DNA from: Acidobacteriota bacterium
GTDB taxonomy: Bacteria; Acidobacteriota; Terriglobia; Terriglobales; Acidobacteriaceae
Assembly: GCA_003224855.1 (NCBI GenBank)
Contig: QHZY01000038.1
Span: 1-35,480 of the forward strand
DNA length: 35,480 bases
Reading direction: 5' to 3'
Both the position numbers and the translations under genes were made by a program. The notes under the pieces are model-generated. The model saw nothing but the letters and a program-made list of their open reading frames with translations. It was not told the DNA's origin and ran no database searches. How positions within the stretch are numbered: the stretch's first letter is position 1; each line of letters opens with the position of its first letter. Below, in pieces: positions 25,500 to 34,614 of this stretch.

Positions 25500-27227
25500 A
25501 TGCGATTTCTCTTCAAATCACAAATTATCCTACTTGTGTTGTGCGGTTTGGCAACGGGCGCCCCGATTCATCCGGTCCACGCGCGACACGCCATTGTCAC
25601 GAGCGTCCACGAATTAGCCTCGCGCGCCGGAACTGAGATGATGCAAGCGGGAGGCAATGCGGTAGATGCAGCGGTCGCCACCGGCTTCGCTTTGGCGGTG
25701 GTGCATCCCCAGGCGGGCAACATCGGCGGCGGCGGCTTCATGCTGATTCGCGAGGCCGCGGGCAAAGTACATTTCATCGACTATCGGGAGAAGGCGCCGG
25801 CCGTGGCAACCGAGAACATGTACTTAGATAGTGCGGGCAATCTCATTGAGAACGCCAGTGTGATCGGCTACAAGTCCATAGGGGTGCCCGGATCGGTGGC
25901 GGGGCTGGCTTATGCTGAAAAGAAATACGGCAAGCTCACGCTCAAGCAGGTGATGGCGCCGGCGATCAGGCTGGCGCGGGACGGGTATTCGCTGACCTGG
26001 GAGGATGCCGAAGATCTACGCGACCACCATCTGGCCGAATTTCCCGAATCGCGACGCATATTTCAGCGTGACGGTAATTTCTACAAACCCGGCGAAACTT
26101 TCCGGCAGCCGGATTTGGCGCGCACGCTTGAACGGATTGCTGATAATCCCCAGGGCTTTTATTCAGGTTCAATGGCTCGCGAACTGGCGGCCTCCGTCAA
26201 AAAGGGCGGTGGGCTGATCACGGTCGAAGACCTGGCGCGCTACGAAGTAAAAGAGCGTGAGCCGATACGCGGGACGTATCGTGAATACGAGATCATCAGC
26301 GCACCTCCGCCATCGTCGGGGGGAGTGGCTCTGATTGAGATATTGAACATACTGGAAGGTTACGATTTAGCGAAGCTGGGCAATCAGTCGGCGGCATCGG
26401 TTCACCTTACGCTGGAAGCATTCCGGCGCGCGTTTTTCGATCGCGCTGAATTTATGGGAGATCCGGATTTTGCGCGGATTCCGGTGGCCCAGTTGATTGA
26501 CAAGAAATATGCCGCGGCGTGGCGTGAAGGCATCGACCCACAACGCGCGACCGCAAGTGCCTCTCTGAAGCGGCCGGAGATTTTCAGTCAACTGGAGCAG
26601 GTGGCACAGGCAAACTTCGTCCACGAATCCAGCAACACTACCCACTACTCGATTGTCGATCCTCAAGGCGAAGCGGTGGCCGTTACGACTACTTTGAACG
26701 ACAGCTTCGGCTCGCGGGTCACGGCGGAAGGACTTGGATTTCTTCTGAATGACGAGATGGATGATTTTGCAGCGAAGCAAGGTGTTCCGAACAACTACGG
26801 CCTGATCCAGGGACAAGCGAACGCCATTGGTCCAAACAAGCGGCCGCTATCGGCCATGACGCCGACCATCGTACTGAAAGACGGGAACTTATTTTTGGTC
26901 CTGGGATCACCCGGCGGCCCGCGCATTATCACGACAGTCGCGAATACCCTGATGAAAGTCGTGGATTACGGAATGAACATCCAGGAAGCGGTGAATGCCC
27001 CGCGCATACACCATCAGTGGCTTCCCGACGTTGCGTACGTGGAGCAGTGGTTTTCTCCTGATACAGTAAGAATGCTCCAGAGCATGGGTTACAAGGTGGA
27101 ATTTGGGGTCCAGTATGAAGAGTGGGAGCCCTACTGGAGCGACGGCGAGTGCGTGATGGTGGCTGCTGATGGCGAGCGGCTGGGCGCAAGTGATAAGAGA
27201 AATAATGGCAGGCCAGTCGGATTTTGA
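25500..27227 (+). CDS. ggt: gamma-glutamyltransferase
   Basis: GGT cleaves the gamma-glutamyl bond of glutathione and related peptides outside the cytoplasm. The 575-residue precursor starts with a signal peptide (about residues 1-25). It then shows the usual ASRAGTEMMQAGGNAVDAAVA and GNIGGGGFMLIRE. Self-cleavage should occur before T380 in SSNTTHYSIVD, giving the small chain with nucleophile T380. PGGPRIITTV near the end is a substrate-binding element. All key parts are present, so it should be active. It is the first of four same-strand genes with gaps of 13 to 25 bases. Confidence 0.95.
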   Translation: MRFLFKSQIILLVLCGLATGAPIHPVHARHAIVTSVHELASRAGTEMMQAGGNAVDAAVATGFALAVVHPQAGNIGGGGFMLIREAAGKVHFIDYREKAPAVATENMYLDSAGNLIENASVIGYKSIGVPGSVAGLAYAEKKYGKLTLKQVMAPAIRLARDGYSLTWEDAEDLRDHHLAEFPESRRIFQRDGNFYKPGETFRQPDLARTLERIADNPQGFYSGSMARELAASVKKGGGLITVEDLARYEVKEREPIRGTYREYEIISAPPPSSGGVALIEILNILEGYDLAKLGNQSAASVHLTLEAFRRAFFDRAEFMGDPDFARIPVAQLIDKKYAAAWREGIDPQRATASASLKRPEIFSQLEQVAQANFVHESSNTTHYSIVDPQGEAVAVTTTLNDSFGSRVTAEGLGFLLNDEMDDFAAKQGVPNNYGLIQGQANAIGPNKRPLSAMTPTIVLKDGNLFLVLGSPGGPRIITTVANTLMKVVDYGMNIQEAVNAPRIHHQWLPDVAYVEQWFSPDTVRMLQSMGYKVEFGVQYEEWEPYWSDGECVMVAADGERLGASDKRNNGRPVGF

Positions 27228-27240
27228 AAGTGAGTAACAG

Positions 27241-28062
27241 ATGTTGAAAGCGATTTCCACGCAGGTGTACGTCAAAGAGCGTCTGCATCCTGGATTGCTG
27301 GATGGATTGGTTCGGGGAGGGGCAGAGGCAATCGAAATTTTTGCAGCCCGGCAGCATGTGGATTACGCCAATCGCAAACAACACGTGCGCGAGATTGCCG
27401 ACTGGTTCAAAACCGGCGGAGTTCCGCTGCACTCCGTACATGCTCCCATGTTTGCGGACTACGAGGGCGGCCGAAGCGGGGCGCGCCCGGTAAATATCGC
27501 GGCCACGGATCGCGCCGAGCGAATTGCTGCCATGGACGAGATCAAACGAGCCATCGAAATTGCGGAGCAGATCCCGTTCAGGTTCCTGGTGCAGCATATT
27601 GGCGTAGTGAACGAGTCTTTCGACGAAAAGAAATTCGAAGCTGCCATGACTTCTGTTGAGCACCTGCGCGCATTTGCGAAGCCGCTCGGAGTGAGAATTC
27701 TGCTCGAAAACATTCCCAACGAATTGGCGACTCCGGACAAGCTGGTCGAGTTTATTCAGGCAACCCACTTCGGAGACGTGGGCGTGTGTTTTGATATTGG
27801 GCACGCGCATATCATGAGCAACGTGGAAGAGGCGTTTGAAATCCTGAAGCAACACATCCACTCCACCCATATCCATGACAACAACAAAGACCGCGACGCG
27901 CACTGGTGGCCGGGAGCCGGTTCTATTGACTGGAAGAAGAGCCTGGAGCTGTTGCGCTCTGCTCCGAACACGCCGCCGTTGCTGCTTGAGATTGAAGGCG
28001 ATGACAAGCTGAAGCCGGAACAGAAGATGCGCGAAGTCTTTGATCGGATGGAGCGGGAATAA
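27241..28062 (+). CDS. sugar phosphate isomerase/epimerase-like TIM barrel (cytoplasmic)
   Basis: This 273-residue xylose-isomerase-like TIM-barrel protein has no signal peptide. Landmarks are GAEAIEIFAARQHVDY, VPLHSVHAPMFADY, LLENIPNE (a probable metal-binding Glu), VCFDIGHAH, THIHDNNKDRDAHWWPG and LLLEIEG. The conserved His, Asp and Glu residues fit a divalent-metal site. The substrate is unknown: such proteins include 2-keto-myo-inositol dehydratases, hydroxypyruvate isomerases and L-ribulose epimerases. It lies 13 bases after ggt and 25 before asnS, so it is probably co-transcribed, with no clear metabolic link between the three. Confidence 0.85.
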   Translation: MLKAISTQVYVKERLHPGLLDGLVRGGAEAIEIFAARQHVDYANRKQHVREIADWFKTGGVPLHSVHAPMFADYEGGRSGARPVNIAATDRAERIAAMDEIKRAIEIAEQIPFRFLVQHIGVVNESFDEKKFEAAMTSVEHLRAFAKPLGVRILLENIPNELATPDKLVEFIQATHFGDVGVCFDIGHAHIMSNVEEAFEILKQHIHSTHIHDNNKDRDAHWWPGAGSIDWKKSLELLRSAPNTPPLLLEIEGDDKLKPEQKMREVFDRMERE

Positions 28063-28087
28063 CTCTCAATCAGTGTGATTCAGAAGC

Positions 28088-29407
28088 ATGCCAATCGCCA
28101 CCATAGCTGAAATCGGCAAGTACGACGGACAGGCAGTTACGCTTCGCGGTTGGCTGTATAACCTGCGGGAGAGCGGAAAGTTGCTGTTTCCACAATTTCG
28201 CGACGGCTCAGGAGTTATTCAGGGGGTAGTGCCGAAGAACGCGGTAACGCCGGAAGTATTCGAAGCAGTGAAGACGTTGACTCAGGAATCGAGTGTGGTG
28301 GTGGAGGGCAAGGTGCGTGCCGACAAGCGCGCGCCCGGCGGCTACGAATTGGATGTTTCAAACGTCCAGGTGGTTCAGCGCGTGCCGGAGAGCGATCCCT
28401 TTCCCATTTCGTTGAAAGAGCATGGGGTGGAGTTTCTCATGGAGCACCGCCATCTTTGGGTGCGAACCCCGCGCCAGGCGGCCATTCTGCGGGTGCGGGC
28501 CGAAATCATAAAGGCGGCGCGCGACTTCTTCGATGAACGGGGTTTTACGCTGACCGACCCGCCCATTCTGACTCCCGCTGCATGCGAGGGTACAACCACT
28601 CTTTTTCCGGTCGATTATTTCGACGAGCAGGCGTACCTGACACAGTCCGGGCAGTTGTACATTGAAGCGACGGCGATGGCGCTGGGCAAGGTCTACTCAT
28701 TCGGGCCGACTTTTCGCGCAGAAAAATCCAAGACGCGACGTCACCTGACCGAGTTCTGGATGGTCGAACCCGAAGTCGCTTATGCAACTCTCGATGACAT
28801 TCTGGAGCTGGCCGAAGGCTTTATCAGCTTCATCGTTCAACGCTGTCTGGAGAGGAGACGCCCGGACATCACCACCATCGGGCGCGATCTCTCGAAACTT
28901 GAAAAGATACAAACTCCATTTCCTCGCATGAGCTATGACGATGCGGTAAAGCTGCTGCAGGAAGGGCACGCGAAAGGCGCTCTGGAGAACAAATTCGAGT
29001 GGGGCGGCGATCTCGGGTCACCGGATGAAACCTACATTTCATTGCAGTTCGATAAGCCGTTGATGATCCACCGCTATCCGGCGAAAGTTAAAGCGTTCTA
29101 CATGGAGCCGGACCCTGAGCGCCCGGAACTGGCGCTGTGTGTGGATGTGCTGGCGCCAGAGGGATATGGCGAGATCATCGGCGGCTCGCAGCGCATGGCC
29201 TCATATGATTTGCTCGTACAGCGCATTCATGAGCACGGCTTACCGGAAGAGGCATTCAAGTGGTTCCTGGATTTACGCAAGTATGGCAGCGTTCCCCATG
29301 CCGGTTTTGGGATGGGGATTGAACGCGCTGTAGCCTGGATTTGCGGGCTGGAGCACGTGCGCGAGACAATACCTTTTCCGAGAATGTTGCATCGGCTGTA
29401 TCCGTAA
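28088..29407 (+). CDS. asnS: asparaginyl-tRNA synthetase
   Basis: AsnRS charges tRNA-Asn with asparagine. At 439 residues it has the normal length. The N-terminal OB-fold anticodon-binding domain ([20 protein letters not shown]) is followed by the class II core. Motif 2 is in [20 protein letters not shown] and motif 3 in [21 protein letters not shown]. The PCEG-type loop of the family appears as [18 protein letters not shown], and the [10 protein letters not shown] segment is typical of AsnRS rather than AspRS. Its presence argues that this organism makes Asn-tRNA directly, although an amidotransferase route elsewhere cannot be excluded. It is third in the ggt-to-arginase run. Confidence 0.95.
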   Translation: MPIATIAEIGKYDGQAVTLRGWLYNLRESGKLLFPQFRDGSGVIQGVVPKNAVTPEVFEAVKTLTQESSVVVEGKVRADKRAPGGYELDVSNVQVVQRVPESDPFPISLKEHGVEFLMEHRHLWVRTPRQAAILRVRAEIIKAARDFFDERGFTLTDPPILTPAACEGTTTLFPVDYFDEQAYLTQSGQLYIEATAMALGKVYSFGPTFRAEKSKTRRHLTEFWMVEPEVAYATLDDILELAEGFISFIVQRCLERRRPDITTIGRDLSKLEKIQTPFPRMSYDDAVKLLQEGHAKGALENKFEWGGDLGSPDETYISLQFDKPLMIHRYPAKVKAFYMEPDPERPELALCVDVLAPEGYGEIIGGSQRMASYDLLVQRIHEHGLPEEAFKWFLDLRKYGSVPHAGFGMGIERAVAWICGLEHVRETIPFPRMLHRLYP

Positions 29408-29430
29408 GGCTGCGATTACGCAATGCAAAT

Positions 29431-30375
29431 ATGAGTCCCAGCACATCTGCATCCACCAGCATCGTTCCCAGAAAGATCCGCGTAATCGGTATTCCCCTTG
29501 ACCTGGGGCAATCGCGCCGTGGAGTCGATATGGGCCCCTCTGCGGTCCGTGTGGCTGGGCTGGAGGCCAGGCTGGAGGCGCTGGGGCACGTGGTGGAAGA
29601 CGGCGGCAATGTCGCGGTCGCCATCCCCGAACAAAAAAAAGAGGGCGATCCGCAGGCCAAATATTTGAAGGAGATTACCGCCACCTGCACCAAGCACGCA
29701 GAGATGGTTGAGAAGACTCTCGAGGCCGGCAAAGTTCCCGTAGTCCTGGGCGGAGACCATTCGGTCGCAGCCGGAACGGTGGCAGGGGTTGCCCGGTTCT
29801 ATCGCAAGCAGCAGCAGAAGATAGGCCTGATCTGGATCGACGCGCACGCCGACATCAATACGCCGGAGAGCTCACCCAGCGGAAACGTTCACGGCATGCC
29901 GCTCGCAGCCATTCTGGGGCTTGGCCCTCCGGAGCTGTCAAACATTTTTGAATTCTCTCCTAAAATTGATCCCGACAATTGCGTCCTGGTCGGGGTGCGG
30001 GATATTGACGCCACAGAGAAGGAAAACGTTCGCAAGGCCGGGATCAAAGTTTTTACCATGCGCGACATCGATGAACGCGGCATGCGCACCGTGATTGAAG
30101 AGGCCTTGCGAATCGCCGGCCAGGGCACGGCGGGATATCACATTTCCCTCGACATGGATTGGATCGATCCTGAGGATGCTCCCGGTGTTGGAACCCCGGT
30201 GCGCGGCGGAGCAACCTACCGGGAGGGTCACCTGGCAATGGAAATCATCGCCGAAGACGGACGCATGCTGAGCTTTGAGATTGTGGAAGTGAATCCTGTG
30301 ATTGATGAGCACAACCGCACCGCAGACCTCGCGGTTGAACTTACACTCTCTGCTTTCGGCAAAAGAATTATTTAG
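29431..30375 (+). CDS. rocF: arginase
   Basis: Arginase hydrolyses L-arginine to ornithine and urea with a two-manganese centre. The ATG at 29431 is chosen because it follows the asnS stop by 23 bases and fits the family N-terminus; an earlier start at 29341 would overlap asnS. All metal-site motifs are present: GGDHSVAAG, WIDAHADIN and SLDMDWIDP, and the catalytic region EIVEVNPVIDEHN follows. The 314-residue length is normal. Opening motif IGIPLDLGQSRRGVDMGPSAVR separates it from agmatinases. It is the last gene of the run and ends just before a hairpin shared with a convergent gene. Confidence 0.95.
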   Translation: MSPSTSASTSIVPRKIRVIGIPLDLGQSRRGVDMGPSAVRVAGLEARLEALGHVVEDGGNVAVAIPEQKKEGDPQAKYLKEITATCTKHAEMVEKTLEAGKVPVVLGGDHSVAAGTVAGVARFYRKQQQKIGLIWIDAHADINTPESSPSGNVHGMPLAAILGLGPPELSNIFEFSPKIDPDNCVLVGVRDIDATEKENVRKAGIKVFTMRDIDERGMRTVIEEALRIAGQGTAGYHISLDMDWIDPEDAPGVGTPVRGGATYREGHLAMEIIAEDGRMLSFEIVEVNPVIDEHNRTADLAVELTLSAFGKRII

Positions 30376-30383
30376 AAAACAAA

Positions 30384-30405
30384 AGGCGGGCTGAAACGCC
30401 CGCCT
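30384..30405 (-). terminator. Rho-independent terminator of the CsgG-like gene
   Basis: AGGCGGGC (30384-30391) and GCCCGCCT (30398-30405) form a perfect 8-bp stem with a 6-base loop. On the minus strand a T-rich tract (TTTTGTTTT) follows, the classic form for the gene ending at 30426. On the plus strand no T run follows, so arginase is stopped less well, if at all. Confidence 0.85.
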
Positions 30406-30425
30406 GATTCTCCAAAGCTGCCATC

Positions 30426-31406
30426 CTATTGGGTAAGGGTCTTTACGGCATCTCCTACCTTGAAGCCTGTTCCAGAAACGGCTGTGGCAATGGACGAGAC
30501 GTCATCCACGTCCGTCACTTTCACGATACCAACCGGTGTACTCAATCGGCGAAGCACCTGGCCGGTAGCCGGGTCCTTGATCTCCTTGGTGACCCGCTCA
30601 ACATTGAGTTGGTCGCCCACCTTGAGCCCCGCTTTGCCGCCCACGTTCAGGATAATTTGCCCAGCGTCTACTGCTGCCACCAGTCCTGCAACGACAACCT
30701 GCCGGATTTGCAGCTTCTCCCTGTTACTGACGACCTCCGTGCTCATGTGTTCGACGGCGGTTTTAGTGGCTTCACCGATGATTGTGTTCTGAAAATCACT
30801 GCTGCCAAAGTCGACGCCGCCTGCTCCAAAGCCGTGCCAGTTGCCACCTCCGCCCAGCAGCGAGGTGCTGTCGCGGGATGATTCGCCCTTGCCTTCAGCC
30901 ACGCCCAGAATTTCACCGGTGTCAATATCGATCATGCGTGCATTCAGGGCGACGATCGCTTTCGATTTTTTGTGTCCGAAGCCACCCAGCCCGAAGCCGC
31001 CCAGACCTCCGCCGGCGCCCCCGATCTTGGTATTTTTGGTTTCATTTCCGAACTCGGTGATGCTGCCCACCACTATGGCATCGACTCCCAGCATCTTCCC
31101 GATCTTGGCTGCGCTGGTCGGGTTAGCCCGCTCGCTGTTAGAGAAGTTCTGTTCTGCCAGGATTTTATCCAGCGCCTTGCGTTCAATGATCGAATAGCTG
31201 CCGTCTTTCACCAGGTAGTTCACCAGCAGGTCCGCAACACCCTTACCTATATCGACATCCTGCCCGAACAGGGCCGCGGATGCGCTGTGCACGGTTGCGT
31301 AATCGAAATCCATAATGGCAATGCGTTTCTTACGAGCCTGTGCCAGCGCACCTGTCACGCTTAGCAGCAGGAACGCTGCTGTTACCAAGACGAGAAGTCT
31401 CTTCAT
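30426..31406 (-). CDS. CsgG/HfaB-family exported protein
   Basis: CsgG proteins form outer-membrane secretion pores for curli or are related periplasmic proteins. This one has 326 residues: a signal peptide (1-22, ending GALAQ), then the CsgG-like domain (KRIAIMDFDYATV to about 225) with YSIIERKALDKILAEQ and VDAIVVGSITEFG. A C-terminal part (about 235-326) resembles the C-terminal domain of FlgT-like proteins (VGGKAGLKVGDQLNVER). No lipobox cysteine follows the signal, whereas curli CsgG is a lipoprotein. A glycine-rich insert (GGAGGGLGGFGLGGFG, 129-144) interrupts the domain. No csgA, csgE or csgF is nearby, so curli export is not implied. It ends at a clear terminator. Confidence 0.85.
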   Translation of the reverse strand: MKRLLVLVTAAFLLLSVTGALAQARKKRIAIMDFDYATVHSASAALFGQDVDIGKGVADLLVNYLVKDGSYSIIERKALDKILAEQNFSNSERANPTSAAKIGKMLGVDAIVVGSITEFGNETKNTKIGGAGGGLGGFGLGGFGHKKSKAIVALNARMIDIDTGEILGVAEGKGESSRDSTSLLGGGGNWHGFGAGGVDFGSSDFQNTIIGEATKTAVEHMSTEVVSNREKLQIRQVVVAGLVAAVDAGQIILNVGGKAGLKVGDQLNVERVTKEIKDPATGQVLRRLSTPVGIVKVTDVDDVSSIATAVSGTGFKVGDAVKTLTQ

Positions 31407-31491
31407 CGTTGCCCCCGACGCCAGAAAATTAGATTGTTTTGGGAGGAGTGCCCTTTCGGGTTGCGCCGAAGCGTACTATCGAGTGCACCGC

Positions 31492-31521
31492 TTGTCAACA
31501 GGATGCCGCATAGCCTATGTA
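31492..31521. promoter_or_regulatory. possible divergent promoter region between the CsgG-like gene and ddl
   Basis: The near-palindrome TTGTCAA (31492-31498) reads as TTGACA on the minus strand and TTGTCA on the plus strand, so one site could give the -35 box in both directions. The matching -10 boxes are poor: about 3 of 6 at TACGCT on the minus strand and TATGTA on the plus strand. A 5-bp ATAAG/CTTAT hairpin (31525-31539) lies just before the ddl start. Confidence 0.3.
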
Positions 31522-31546
31522 AGAATAAGTACTTCTTATCCCATCC

Positions 31547-32740
31547 ATGAAAAAACTCCGGGTTGGCATTCTCTTCGGCGGCCGCAGTGGCGAGCATGAG
31601 GTGTCGCTGCTTTCAGCGGCTTCAGTCCTAAAAGCGATTGATAAGAATAAGTTCGAGGTAGTGCCCATCGGCATCACCAAGCAAGGCCGCTGGCTCACCT
31701 CCTCGGATGCCGAGAAGCTTTTACGTGGCGAACTCGCGCGAGAGAGTTCCAGCCCGTTGCGGGCGGGGGATCCGGAAGCCACCACAGCGGCCGCCATACT
31801 GGCATCCGGCGAGGCAGCTGTTGTGCCGCCCGAACCGAAACAGAGTGGTGGTTCGATGGTTCCTTTTCAAAGCGATGCGGCGCTTCTACGGCGTGCCAGC
31901 GACCGCGCCATCAACGTGGATATCATTTTCCCGGTTCTGCATGGAACTTTTGGCGAGGATGGGACCATTCAGGGTTTGCTCGAACTGGCAGACATTGCCT
32001 ACGTCGGAGCCGGCGTTCTGGGATCGTCTGCCGGGATGGATAAAGACATCATGAAATCCTTGTTCAAGGCTGCCGGCCTGCCGATCGTGAAGCATGTCAC
32101 GGTTCTTCGAAGCGACTGGAAAGATAAGCCTAAGCAGCTAGAGAAACTTGTGGAGAAAAGTTTGAGGTATCCGGTCTTTGTTAAGCCGGCGAATCTGGGA
32201 TCGTCAGTTGGTATTTCCAAAGCTCATGATCGGAAGGAACTTGGCCCGGCCATTGAGGAAGCAGCAAAGTTTGATCGCAAGATTGTGATCGAAGAAGGCG
32301 TGGGCGGAAAGAAGAATAAAGCGCGCGAGATTGAAGTTTCGGTGCTCGGCAATGACAAGCCGCAAGCCTCGGTTCCCGGCGAAATCGTGCCCTGCAAAGA
32401 GTTCTATGACTACAACGCTAAATACCTGGATGAAGGATCAGAGCTGGTTATTCCGGCAAAACTGACGAAGCCGGAAACCAGGAAGATTCAGGAACTGGCA
32501 GTGCGCGCTTTTCAGGCGGTGGACGGCTCGGGGTTATCGCGGGTGGACTTCCTGATGGATCCGAAAACCCGCAAGATTTATCTGAACGAAATCAATACCA
32601 TGCCCGGCTTCACTTCCATCAGTATGTATCCGAAGTTGTGGGCAGCGTCGGGCCTGCCATATCCGGATCTGATCGAGAGACTGATTCAGCTCGGGCTTGA
32701 GCGCCACAGCGATAAAAAGAAGAATCAGTACAGCCGGTAA
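31547..32740 (+). CDS. ddl: D-alanine--D-alanine ligase
   Basis: Ddl makes the D-Ala-D-Ala dipeptide for peptidoglycan. The 397-residue length and the insert at about 55-115 (a variable Ser/Ala-rich stretch) fit the longer DdlA type. Signatures present are LFGGRSGEHEVSLLSA at the N-terminus, HGTFGEDGTIQGLLE, VKPANLGSSVGISKA, and FYDYNAKYLDEGS with the omega-loop tyrosine expected for D-Ala rather than D-Lac specificity. At the end NEINTMPGFTSISMYPKLW carries the metal-binding residues. It should be functional. It stands alone, convergent with the mutase gene with a two-base gap, and is divergent from the CsgG-like gene. Confidence 0.95.
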   Translation: MKKLRVGILFGGRSGEHEVSLLSAASVLKAIDKNKFEVVPIGITKQGRWLTSSDAEKLLRGELARESSSPLRAGDPEATTAAAILASGEAAVVPPEPKQSGGSMVPFQSDAALLRRASDRAINVDIIFPVLHGTFGEDGTIQGLLELADIAYVGAGVLGSSAGMDKDIMKSLFKAAGLPIVKHVTVLRSDWKDKPKQLEKLVEKSLRYPVFVKPANLGSSVGISKAHDRKELGPAIEEAAKFDRKIVIEEGVGGKKNKAREIEVSVLGNDKPQASVPGEIVPCKEFYDYNAKYLDEGSELVIPAKLTKPETRKIQELAVRAFQAVDGSGLSRVDFLMDPKTRKIYLNEINTMPGFTSISMYPKLWAASGLPYPDLIERLIQLGLERHSDKKKNQYSR

Positions 32741-32742
32741 TT

Positions 32743-34539
32743 TCAGGTGATGCTCGACTCAGTGTAGGTTCCGTACACTTCGCGCAGAGCCTCACAGATT
32801 TCGCCCACCGTGGCGTAGGCACGCACCGCAGCGATGATGTGAGGCATGGTATTGGCGGGGGAAAGATTGCCGTTTGATTGGGCGCCAGGCTCCTGGGCCG
32901 CCGCCTTCTTCAATGCACTCAGATGACGTTCCACATCCTGGTTGGAGCGCTCTTTCCGCAAAGCTGACAGTTTCGCCGATTGTTGCCGCGCTACGCTCTC
33001 ATCAATGTAGAGAATGTGCGGCGACTCTTCTTCAATTTCAAACTGGTTCACTCCCACCACGATCTTTTCTTTGGCCTCGACCGCACGTTGATAGTGGTAT
33101 GAGGCTTCGGCGATCTCTTTTTGCGGATATCCGCGTTCGATCGCCTTCACCATACCTCCCATGGAGTCGAGCTTCTCGAAGTAGTCCAATGCACCCTTCT
33201 CCATGTCCAGGGTCAGATTTTCCAGGAAATATGACCCGCCCAGCGGATCCACGGTATTGGTTACTCCTGATTCGTAGGCAATGATCTGTTGGGTCCGCAA
33301 CGCAATTCGGGCAGCTTGTTCGGTGGGAAGGGCAAGAGCTTCATCGTAGGCGTCGGTGTGCAGTGACTGGGTTCCGCCGAGGACTGCAGCCAGACCCTGC
33401 AGTGCCACGCGTGCGATGTTGTTCATCGGCTGCTGGGCGGGAAGGGAAACACCGGCCGTTTGGGTGTGGAAGCGCATCAGCCAGGTGCGCTGGTTTTTAC
33501 CGCCGAAGCGGTTCTTCATCACCTGGTACCAGATCTTGCGGGCCGCGCGATACTTGGCGATCTCTTCGAAGAAGTCATTGTGGGCGTTGAAGAAGAAGCT
33601 GAGCCGTGGACCGAAGTCGTCGACCTGCAGGCCACGGCGGCGCGCCCACTCAACATATTCCACGCCGTCATACAAGGTGAACGCCAGTTCCTGCAGCGCC
33701 GTGGAGCCGGCTTCGCGTATGTGATATCCGCTGATTGAGATGGTGTTGAAGCGCGGTGTGTACTTCGAGCCAAACTCAAAAGTATCCACCACCAGCCGCA
33801 TCGAGGGCTCAGGCGGATAGATGTATTCCTTCTGTGCGATGTACTCCTTAAGAATGTCGTTCTGAATTGTCCCTGAGATCTTTTTCCAGTCCGCTCCTTG
33901 CTTTTCCGCCACCACCATGTACATCGCCCAGAGCACGGAAGCGGGCGAATTGATGGTCATTGAAACGGTAGTGTTCTCGAGATCAATTCCGTTGAAGAGG
34001 ATCTCCATATCCTCTAAGGAGTCGATGGCCACGCCACACTTCCCGACCTCGCCTTCGCTGGCGGGGTGATCGGAGTCATAGCCCATTAGAGTGGGCAAAT
34101 CGAAAGCGACCGAGAGCCCTCCTCCGCCGTGCTCAAGAAGATATTTGTAGCGCTGGTTGGTTTCCTCGGGGGATGCGAAGCCGGAAAACTGCCGCATGGT
34201 GAATAGCTTTCCCCGGTATCCGGAAGCGTGGATACCGCGCGTGTACGGCGGTTCTCCCGGGTAACCCAGATATTTTTCGTAATTCCAGTCTTCCGGCAGG
34301 TCGGCTGAGGTATAAAGCCGCCGAATTGGAAGGCCCGAGATGGTGGTGAACCGGGCATGACCGTTTTCGTCGAGGTTCACTCCAGAAGCCGCTCCAATAG
34401 GCTTTTCGGGGCCTTTCTCAAGCGCCGGAGCCAGAACATTTTCCGCCCAGTCCTTCTCTGAGGCGGACGGTTTACGACCCTTGAAAACATCGGCGACCGG
34501 ACTTTCGGCAATCTGTTTTGTTGGTTTGTCTTGTGCCAT
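32743..34539 (-). CDS. acyl-CoA mutase large subunit (methylmalonyl-CoA mutase type)
   Basis: This 598-residue TIM-barrel subunit of a B12-dependent acyl-CoA mutase lacks the B12 domain and therefore needs a separate small subunit, probably the product of 20618-21034. The mutase core has [62 protein letters not shown] and the C-terminal [17 protein letters not shown]. In propionibacterial methylmalonyl-CoA mutase the RQY tyrosine and the SMR arginine select the substrate. Here the position after RQ is F118 while R248 is kept. This mixed pair leaves the substrate open between methylmalonyl-CoA and a relative, though the Arg favours a carboxylated substrate. GGAG precedes the ATG. No mutase chaperone (MeaB) is seen nearby. 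Confidence 0.9.
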   Translation of the reverse strand: MAQDKPTKQIAESPVADVFKGRKPSASEKDWAENVLAPALEKGPEKPIGAASGVNLDENGHARFTTISGLPIRRLYTSADLPEDWNYEKYLGYPGEPPYTRGIHASGYRGKLFTMRQFSGFASPEETNQRYKYLLEHGGGGLSVAFDLPTLMGYDSDHPASEGEVGKCGVAIDSLEDMEILFNGIDLENTTVSMTINSPASVLWAMYMVVAEKQGADWKKISGTIQNDILKEYIAQKEYIYPPEPSMRLVVDTFEFGSKYTPRFNTISISGYHIREAGSTALQELAFTLYDGVEYVEWARRRGLQVDDFGPRLSFFFNAHNDFFEEIAKYRAARKIWYQVMKNRFGGKNQRTWLMRFHTQTAGVSLPAQQPMNNIARVALQGLAAVLGGTQSLHTDAYDEALALPTEQAARIALRTQQIIAYESGVTNTVDPLGGSYFLENLTLDMEKGALDYFEKLDSMGGMVKAIERGYPQKEIAEASYHYQRAVEAKEKIVVGVNQFEIEEESPHILYIDESVARQQSAKLSALRKERSNQDVERHLSALKKAAAQEPGAQSNGNLSPANTMPHIIAAVRAYATVGEICEALREVYGTYTESSIT

Positions 34540-34614
34540 GTTTCTCCGCTCGTTCCTTTGATGATAGAAGCGCGAAAGACATCCAGCAAGGTTGGCAGGT
34601 TCCGTCGAACCAGC

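Noticed and set aside
26929-27903. Minus-strand 324-codon frame opposite ggt and the TIM-barrel gene
   Set aside because: Crosses the boundary between two intact plus-strand genes and has no recognisable motif.
31521-31540. ATAAG/CTTAT hairpin before ddl as an attenuator
   Set aside because: A 5-bp AT-rich stem is too weak and no T run follows.
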